A stretch of DNA of 10,253 nucleotides, taken from the NCBI GenBank assembly GCA_964530165.1, contig CAZGYE010000217.1, forward strand, positions 1 through 10,253, in the 5' to 3' direction. Both the position numbers and the translations under genes were made by a program. The notes under the pieces were generated by a model. The model did not search any database. It saw only the letters and a list, made by a program, of their open reading frames with translations, and was not told the DNA's origin. Positions 5,879-10,253 of the stretch are shown here, one piece after another. Each line of letters starts with the position of its first letter. The first letter of the stretch is position 1. This DNA is from CAZGYE01 sp964530165. Lineage in GTDB: Bacteria > Planctomycetota > Planctomycetia > Planctomycetales > Planctomycetaceae.

Positions 5879-8800
5879 ATCGCGGCATCCACGCGCTTCA
5901 TCATGGATGCGAAAAAGTGATCGGACAGCTCCAGGGGAATGCGTCGCACGGGTTCTTCGAGCAGAGCAAGCTCGACGGAATCGGGCGTTCGCCCGATCAA
6001 TTGACGCACGGAGAGTGCATACAGCGCCAGTTGGATTTCGTACTTTGCCAACAGCTTCCGGTCGTCCGTAATTCCTGCACCGCCCGTTTTGTAATCGAGA
6101 ATCGTCCAGCGCCCGCTCCCGTGCTGGCAGAGGCAGTCGATTTGTCCCACGATCATCACCGGATGTGGGGCACAGGGCGAAAAAGGGGACAGGTCCAATT
6201 TGTGCGTAGCACCCTGCGGGCCGTCCCGGCAAATTGGACCGGTCCCCTTTTTCGCCCCAATCGGCCAGCGCAGCAGGAAGTCGATCTCGCGAAAACATTG
6301 CTTCATCTCGGCGAGTTCCGCGGCCAAGGATGATCTCGAAAAGGCTTGCAAGCGCGCCCGAGCGCCGCTTCGGACGGCATCGCTGATTGTTTCCGTCGCG
6401 GTCCGGATGCACGCGTCGAGCAGCGGCTCGATTGCGCCCGGCCGGTGAAAATCGATCCGTTCCAGCACCGCGTGCACCAGCGTCCCCAGAACGGTCGCGT
6501 CACCGGGTGCGAGATCGTTCTTCCCGCCGCCGTTGCCGGATGAGAGGGAGGCAACTGTCGTGGGGCAGGCTTTCCAGCCTGCCGATCGGTCCGGGCAGGC
6601 TGGAAAGCCTGCCCCACACTCAGCACGCGAACCGCTCGGACTCTGCAATTCCGCATCGGCCTCTTCAATCTCGGAGACGCTGAATTGCCGGACCGCGGCC
6701 AGGTTCGGCGAAAGTCGCTGGAGCATTGGCGGAAGCGTCGCGGGTTCAGCCTGCTCGACAGCGTCGCGGAACCGGGACAACGGCAGTTGTGCGGGCGAAA
6801 AAGGGGACAGGTCCAATTTGTGCACAGCACCCTGCGGGCCGTCCCGGCAAATTGGACCTGTCCCCTTTTTCACCCCCGGCACTCGGTGATGCACGCCGAT
6901 CTGCGGTATGTCCGCGATTCGCGGGATGTCCGGCGCTGAGACATCTCCCAACGACAGTGGGGCAGGCTTTCCAGCCTGCCGATCGGTCGTGGCAGGCTGG
7001 AAAGCCTGCCCCACACATCGTCCCAGATACGGATCGCGGACTGGCAAGCCTGTCTGAAGGTCGAACCGTTCGGCCAACAGCTTCAACCAGGGCGAGGCCC
7101 CTTTGCGATTCGGCCCGAGACCGGCCGAAAGAATCAGATAGTCCGCAGCGCGCGTCATCGCGACGTACAGCAGGCGGACCGTCTCCAATTCGTCTTCGGC
7201 CGCCTCGACAAGTTTGTGCATCTCGAGACCCAGGTTTTTCGGTGTTTCTCCATGCCGGGCCGCCAGCGGCACAAGCGGCCCCAGCTCGGGATGGAAATGG
7301 GCAAAGCCCGCTCCTCCACGCCGCGACCAGTCCATGTCGGCCAGAACAACCACCGGAAACTCCAAGCCCTTCGCCTGGTGAATGGTCATCAGACGGATGA
7401 CGTCGCTGGTTTCCGGGTGCGTGGCGGCCAGCTCCTCGTCGGTTTGCTCGGTGACCGATTCGCGCATCCGTTCGACGAACTCCTTCATCGTGAACAGGCC
7501 CGAACGATCAAACCGCGAATCGCGGGCAAACTGCCGGGCCATGTCGATCAGCTTCCGCAGGTTGGCCAGTTTGCGGCGTCCCAGAAACTCGTTCAACAGG
7601 GCCGCGTCGTAACCAGTCCGCTCGAGGGCCAGGTTGAGCAGTTCGGCCAACGGCAGCCGATCTTTCTTTCGCCGCAGCTCAGCGAGCACCGCCGACGCGT
7701 GTCGAACCTGCCGTTGTTGGCTTTCCGACAGACCGCGAATCGCGGACAGATCGTCCGGCGGCGGAATCGACGCCGCCAACGCCTCGGCAACCGTCCCCGA
7801 CTCTCTAACCAGCGTACAGAGGCTCTCGTCGCTGAAACTGAAAAACGGCGAACGCAGCACGCCGACCAACGCCACCTGATCGTCGCAGTCGTCGAGAAAC
7901 GAACAAAGATTGACGAGGTCGTAGATTTCCTGCTGGGCGTAAAAGGCGCGTCCGCCGACAAGGTAGTAGTCGATCCCCTCTCGCCTCAGTGCGTCTTCGT
8001 AAATGGCAACGTTCGTCAGCGTGCGAAACAAGATGGCCACGTCGCCGAGTTGAAGCGGCCGAAGCTCGAATCGGCCGGTTTCGTTGTTCTTCAGCCGGAT
8101 GCGCGGCGTCTCGTCGGAGAGCAGCTCGCGAATTCGCCTCGCGATCCACACGGCTTCACGCCCCCGGCGGTGCGGCGCCGCTTCCTTTGTCGTGGGGCAG
8201 GCTTTCCAGCCTGCCGATCGGTCGTGGCAGGCTGGAAAGCCTGCCCCACACTCAGTGACGGCTTTGTTCTCGGCATCGGCCGGACGCTCGCCGCTGGCGA
8301 ACAGGAACTCGATCGCAGGCGTCGGCGAAAGTTGTTCGTCGAGGTGGGGAACCAGCGGCTCATACGCAGGACCCATCGACGGCGCGAAAACGCAGTTGAC
8401 GAACTTGAGAATCTCAGGCTGGCTGCGGAAGTTTGTGCTGAGCGGCAACCGTCCCCGCTCAGGCAGTTGCTCCCGCAGGGTCGCAAACACAGCCGGGTCG
8501 GCGCGGCGAAACCGGTAGATCGACTGCTTCCGATCGCCGACGAGAAACAGTTTGCCGCCGGCAAGCTGCTCGCCGCAAAGCAGTCGGATGATTTCAGACT
8601 GAATCGCGTCCGTGTCCTGAAATTCATCGATCATCAAGAAGTCAATTCCCGCGGCGGCGCGCGAGCAAACTGCCGGGTTGTCGCGCAACAGGTTTCTCGC
8701 GCGGAGCAGCAGGTCGTCGAAGTCCAATACGCCGGCCGACTGCTTTTGTGTTTCGTAATGTTCGCCGGCCCGGCGAGCGACCCGCAATGCCGTCAGGCCC

Positions 8801-9807
8801 AACCGGGCGGCGGCGTGTACGTGCTGCTCGTCGATTTGGAAATGTTCTTGCAGGCGCTGAAGCGACTTTCGCAGGCGGGAGAGAGCGTCCTTGACCGCTT
8901 CGTAAACCGTGTCGTTTTTCCAGACCTTTTTCCCGCCGCCGCCCTGAACTTGCGCGGCGCCCCGCAGCTCCGCGAGCAGCGCCAGCGGTGGGGCAGGCTT
9001 TCCAGCCTGCCGATCGGTCGTGGCAGGCTGGAAAGCCTGCCCCACACGAAGATGTTCCAACAGAAACTCCCGGCGGCGCTGCATCTCGGCGTTCCTCGGC
9101 TCGTTTTCACCGAGCAGGCGAATCACCTGGCTGACTACCGGCGACTCGGAAAATTCCCGCAACAGTCGCGGAACAAACTCGTCGTTCCAGCGGCGCAGCC
9201 ATTCGGCGGCCAAACCTTCGGGAGTGAATTGCTCGAACCGGCCGAAATCGGCCCCAAATCGTTCGAGGACCAACGTGCGAATCAGGTCTCTGGTCCGCTG
9301 GAAACCGTAGTGCAACACCAACTGCATGCAGTCTGCGTCGTGCTTGGAGAGCAACTCGTGAACCGATTCCCGCACCGCACGCCGCAGCAAGGCGGCAGCC
9401 CTCGAACTTTCCAGGACGCCGAATTGCGGATCGACGCCGGCATCGACCGCATACGCCCGCAACAATGACGCGCAAAACGAGTGGATCGTGCTGATCCGCG
9501 CCGCATCGAGGCCGCGGAGAACCTTCAACCAGTGCGGGACTTTTTCAGCAGCGCAGCGCTGCAGTTCTGCGTGACAAGCGGCGCGAATACGGTCGCGCAT
9601 CTCGCGGGCGGCTCGTTCGGTGAATGTGATGGCCACGATCCTGCTCAACGGGTCGTGGTCCCCTCCCGGCTGAAGATGGGCCAGAAACCGCTCGGTCAGC
9701 ACAAATGTCTTCCCGCAACCGGCGCCGGCCGACAGCGCAACCGAGACGTCGCGCACCCTCAGTGCTGCGTCTTGCTGCGGCGTCAGTTGCTGTCGCGGTT
9801 CCGGCAT
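5833..9807 (-). CDS. addA: ATP-dependent helicase-nuclease subunit AddA with six in-frame repeat insertions
   Basis: AddA and AddB process double-strand DNA ends for recombination. All superfamily-1 (UvrD-like) motifs are seen: LTPQQ (8-12), Walker A AGAGCGKT (27-34), AITFTERAAREM, motif II with Asp394-Glu395 in MIDEFQDTD, motif III GDRKQSIYRF (about 423-432), TNFRSQ, motif V TIHQAKGLEF (about 807-816) and motif VI LYVAMTRAADYL (about 879-890). The C-terminal PD-(D/E)XK nuclease follows GTLVHAVLERID (about 1108-1119), with VGQID (about 1218-1222), LDYKTG containing Asp1238 and Lys1240, and QLALY (about 1259). I chose the ATG at 9807, which has GAGGAGA (9821-9827) upstream and overlaps the addB stop by 25 bases; a GTG at 9873 would add 22 residues. 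Repeats B5, B4, B3, A2, B2 and A1 are translated in frame, about 136 of 1324 residues; without them the size is usual for AddA. The last 14 residues (QGKRKKEKGKREEE) come from repeat C3. Confidence 0.93.
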   Translation of the reverse strand: MPEPRQQLTPQQDAALRVRDVSVALSAGAGCGKTFVLTERFLAHLQPGGDHDPLSRIVAITFTERAAREMRDRIRAACHAELQRCAAEKVPHWLKVLRGLDAARISTIHSFCASLLRAYAVDAGVDPQFGVLESSRAAALLRRAVRESVHELLSKHDADCMQLVLHYGFQRTRDLIRTLVLERFGADFGRFEQFTPEGLAAEWLRRWNDEFVPRLLREFSESPVVSQVIRLLGENEPRNAEMQRRREFLLEHLRVGQAFQPATTDRQAGKPAPPLALLAELRGAAQVQGGGGKKVWKNDTVYEAVKDALSRLRKSLQRLQEHFQIDEQHVHAAARLGLTALRVARRAGEHYETQKQSAGVLDFDDLLLRARNLLRDNPAVCSRAAAGIDFLMIDEFQDTDAIQSEIIRLLCGEQLAGGKLFLVGDRKQSIYRFRRADPAVFATLREQLPERGRLPLSTNFRSQPEILKFVNCVFAPSMGPAYEPLVPHLDEQLSPTPAIEFLFASGERPADAENKAVTECGAGFPACHDRSAGWKACPTTKEAAPHRRGREAVWIARRIRELLSDETPRIRLKNNETGRFELRPLQLGDVAILFRTLTNVAIYEDALRREGIDYYLVGGRAFYAQQEIYDLVNLCSFLDDCDDQVALVGVLRSPFFSFSDESLCTLVRESGTVAEALAASIPPPDDLSAIRGLSESQQRQVRHASAVLAELRRKKDRLPLAELLNLALERTGYDAALLNEFLGRRKLANLRKLIDMARQFARDSRFDRSGLFTMKEFVERMRESVTEQTDEELAATHPETSDVIRLMTIHQAKGLEFPVVVLADMDWSRRGGAGFAHFHPELGPLVPLAARHGETPKNLGLEMHKLVEAAEDELETVRLLYVAMTRAADYLILSAGLGPNRKGASPWLKLLAERFDLQTGLPVRDPYLGRCVGQAFQPATTDRQAGKPAPLSLGDVSAPDIPRIADIPQIGVHHRVPGVKKGTGPICRDGPQGAVHKLDLSPFSPAQLPLSRFRDAVEQAEPATLPPMLQRLSPNLAAVRQFSVSEIEEADAELQSPSGSRAECGAGFPACPDRSAGWKACPTTVASLSSGNGGGKNDLAPGDATVLGTLVHAVLERIDFHRPGAIEPLLDACIRTATETISDAVRSGARARLQAFSRSSLAAELAEMKQCFREIDFLLRWPIGAKKGTGPICRDGPQGATHKLDLSPFSPCAPHPVMIVGQIDCLCQHGSGRWTILDYKTGGAGITDDRKLLAKYEIQLALYALSVRQLIGRTPDSVELALLEEPVRRIPLELSDHFFASMMKRVDAAIQGKRKKEKGKREEE
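6175..6258. repeat. Family A inverted repeat, copy A1, in addA
   Basis: The arms GGGCGAAAAAGGGGAC and GGTCCAATTTG pair with CAAATTGGACC and GTCCCCTTTTTCGCCC around a GC-rich centre; one arm base is mismatched (6191 with 6241). In addA it encodes KKGTGPICRDGPQGA...KLDLSPFS, about residues 1184-1211, in the loop between DFLLRWPIG and the nuclease strand VMIVGQID. The 84-bp unit is 28 codons. Confidence 0.95.
6560..6617. repeat. Family B palindrome, copy B2, in addA
   Basis: The 24-base arms are identical to the other copies; the loop is GATCGGTCCG. It shares TGTC before and ACTCAG after with copy B4. In addA it reads CGAGFPACPDRSAGWKACPT, about residues 1063-1083, in the linker before the nuclease domain. 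Confidence 0.97.
6793..6876. repeat. Family A inverted repeat, copy A2, in addA
   Basis: It has the same arms as A1, with GTGCACAGCACC in place of GTGCGTAGCACC at the centre and a CACCC right edge. It encodes KKGTGPICRDGPQGAVHKLD and LSPFS in addA (about residues 978-1005), the same reading frame of the element as A1. It lies in the linker between helicase and nuclease domains. Confidence 0.95.
6957..7014. repeat. Family B palindrome, copy B3, in addA
   Basis: Arms are identical to the other copies; the loop is GATCGGTCGT. In addA it reads VGQAFQPATTDRQAGKPAP, about residues 932-951, after helicase motif VI. Flanks differ from B2 and B4 beyond the AC on the right, and the element is read in a different frame from those copies. 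Confidence 0.97.
8192..8249. repeat. Family B palindrome, copy B4, in addA
   Basis: Arms are identical to the other copies; the loop is GATCGGTCGT. It has TGTC before and ACTCAG after, like B2, and uses the same frame, giving CGAGFPACHDRSAGWKACPT at about residues 520-539. It lies just before the conserved REAVWIARRIRELL segment of domain 2. Confidence 0.97.
8988..9045. repeat. Family B palindrome, copy B5, in addA
   Basis: Arms are identical to the other copies; the loop is GATCGGTCGT. In addA it reads VGQAFQPATTDRQAGKPAP, about residues 255-274, in the region between motifs Ia and II that corresponds to helicase domain 1B. Confidence 0.97.
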
Positions 9808-10253
9808 AGCTTGTTCAACTTCTCCTCGAGTGGGCGAATCTGGTTGACCCGGCAAACGGTGCTGTACGGACACGCCTTCGTGCAGTCCGCATCGGCGTTG
9901 TACACCGGAAACCGGCCGTCGCGGATGCCGGCGGCCAGCCGGGGAATCAACTCATCCAGCATTGTTTCCAACGACTCCAGCACGGCGGCGTCGAGCGGCG
10001 CGAGCTTGTCTCGGCCTCTGGTTTTCAGGCCGGGCACAAAGCCGGTCTCCTTGATGCTCCAGTAGCCCATTTGAAACGGTACGGCGTCGTCGCCGGCCAG
10101 ACTCAACCGCCGGGCGGCCAGCGTGTAGAGAGCCAACTGGATCGCACGGCCCGAGGAGACGTCGTCGAGGCGGAATCGCGGTGGCCTGCCGGTCTTGTAG
10201 TCGATGACGTTAAAGACCGCCTGTCCCTCGACGGTTCCCACGTCGATCCGGTC
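9783..10253 (-). CDS. addB: AddB C-terminal part: PD-(D/E)XK nuclease with iron-sulfur cysteines (partial)
   Basis: Only the last 156 residues are in the window; the frame is open through the right edge and starts mid-protein with DRIDVGTVEGQ, so the true start lies outside. DRID and VIDYKTG (the catalytic Asp and D-x-K) and QLALYTLAARR are the nuclease core. Near the C-terminus CTKACPYSTVC, three cysteines spaced C-x3-C-x5-C, matches the distal part of the Fe-S cluster motif of AddB-type nucleases (the first cysteine would lie upstream, out of view). The gene overlaps addA by 25 bases, supporting the AddAB assignment. A different RecB-family nuclease is possible but less likely beside addA. 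No repeat insertion was seen in this part. Confidence 0.85.
   Translation of the reverse strand, partial: DRIDVGTVEGQAVFNVIDYKTGRPPRFRLDDVSSGRAIQLALYTLAARRLSLAGDDAVPFQMGYWSIKETGFVPGLKTRGRDKLAPLDAAVLESLETMLDELIPRLAAGIRDGRFPVYNADADCTKACPYSTVCRVNQIRPLEEKLNKLCRNRDSN
9821..9827 (-). promoter_or_regulatory. Candidate ribosome binding site for addA
   Basis: GAGGAGA on the minus strand lies 13 bases before the ATG at 9807, inside the end of addB. The spacing is somewhat long, but it is the best site in the region and favours 9807 over the GTG at 9873. Confidence 0.45.

Noticed and set aside
6560..9045. CRISPR-like array from the repeated palindromes
   Set aside because: The copies are 340 to 1200 bases apart, lie inside conserved coding sequence, and have no spacers of uniform size.
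7216..9468. Long + strand open frame of 750 codons antisense to addA
   Set aside because: It is a high-GC shadow of addA: no recognisable domain, arginine/glutamine-rich composition, and the minus strand carries all helicase motifs.
5833..9807. addA as a pseudogene because of repeat insertions
   Set aside because: The frame is unbroken and every catalytic motif of both domains is kept.

Overview
The window looks like a chromosome segment from a GC-rich planctomycete (Planctomycetota, possibly Pirellulales-like). The best evidence is a DUF1559 pseudopilin (prepilin N-terminus plus terminal H-X9-DG motif) followed by a small lipoprotein with a transthyretin/carboxypeptidase-regulatory-like fold, a common planctomycete pairing, and the abundance of palindromic repeats. 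The phylum call is inference from gene content; no rRNA or tRNA is present.

Layout. 1-233: end of a family-A repeat, then a leader with a possible 21-codon upstream ORF. 234-2719 (+): a compact ECF-type cobalt/nickel importer operon, cbiM (fused to a CbiN/PDGLE-like tail), cbiQ and cbiO, with a 4-base overlap and an abutting junction. 2783-5878 (+): a second tight block, DUF1559 pseudopilin, small lipoprotein, large TPR-like lipoprotein. 5833-10253 (-): addA, whose start overlaps the end of addB (addB runs off the right edge); together they encode the AddAB helicase-nuclease for double-strand break repair. The + and - blocks converge at about 5833-5878, inside a repeat.

The striking theme is that three families of inverted repeats sit inside reading frames without breaking them. 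Family B (58-bp palindrome, five copies with identical arms) lies once in cbiO and four times in addA. Family A (about 84 bp) lies twice in addA and once upstream of cbiM. Together they add six in-frame insertions, about 136 of 1324 residues, to AddA, at apparent domain boundaries, while all helicase and nuclease motifs remain intact. Family C (purine arm, core, pyrimidine arm; 80-165 bp) lies at the start of both lipoprotein genes, in opposite orientations, where its pyrimidine arm encodes the hydrophobic part of the lipoprotein signal peptide right up to the lipobox. A shorter C copy lies across the converging ends of the TPR gene and addA and gives both proteins the same basic tail. This resembles in principle the Rickettsia palindromic elements known to insert in-frame, but I know of no published description of these families used as signal peptides.
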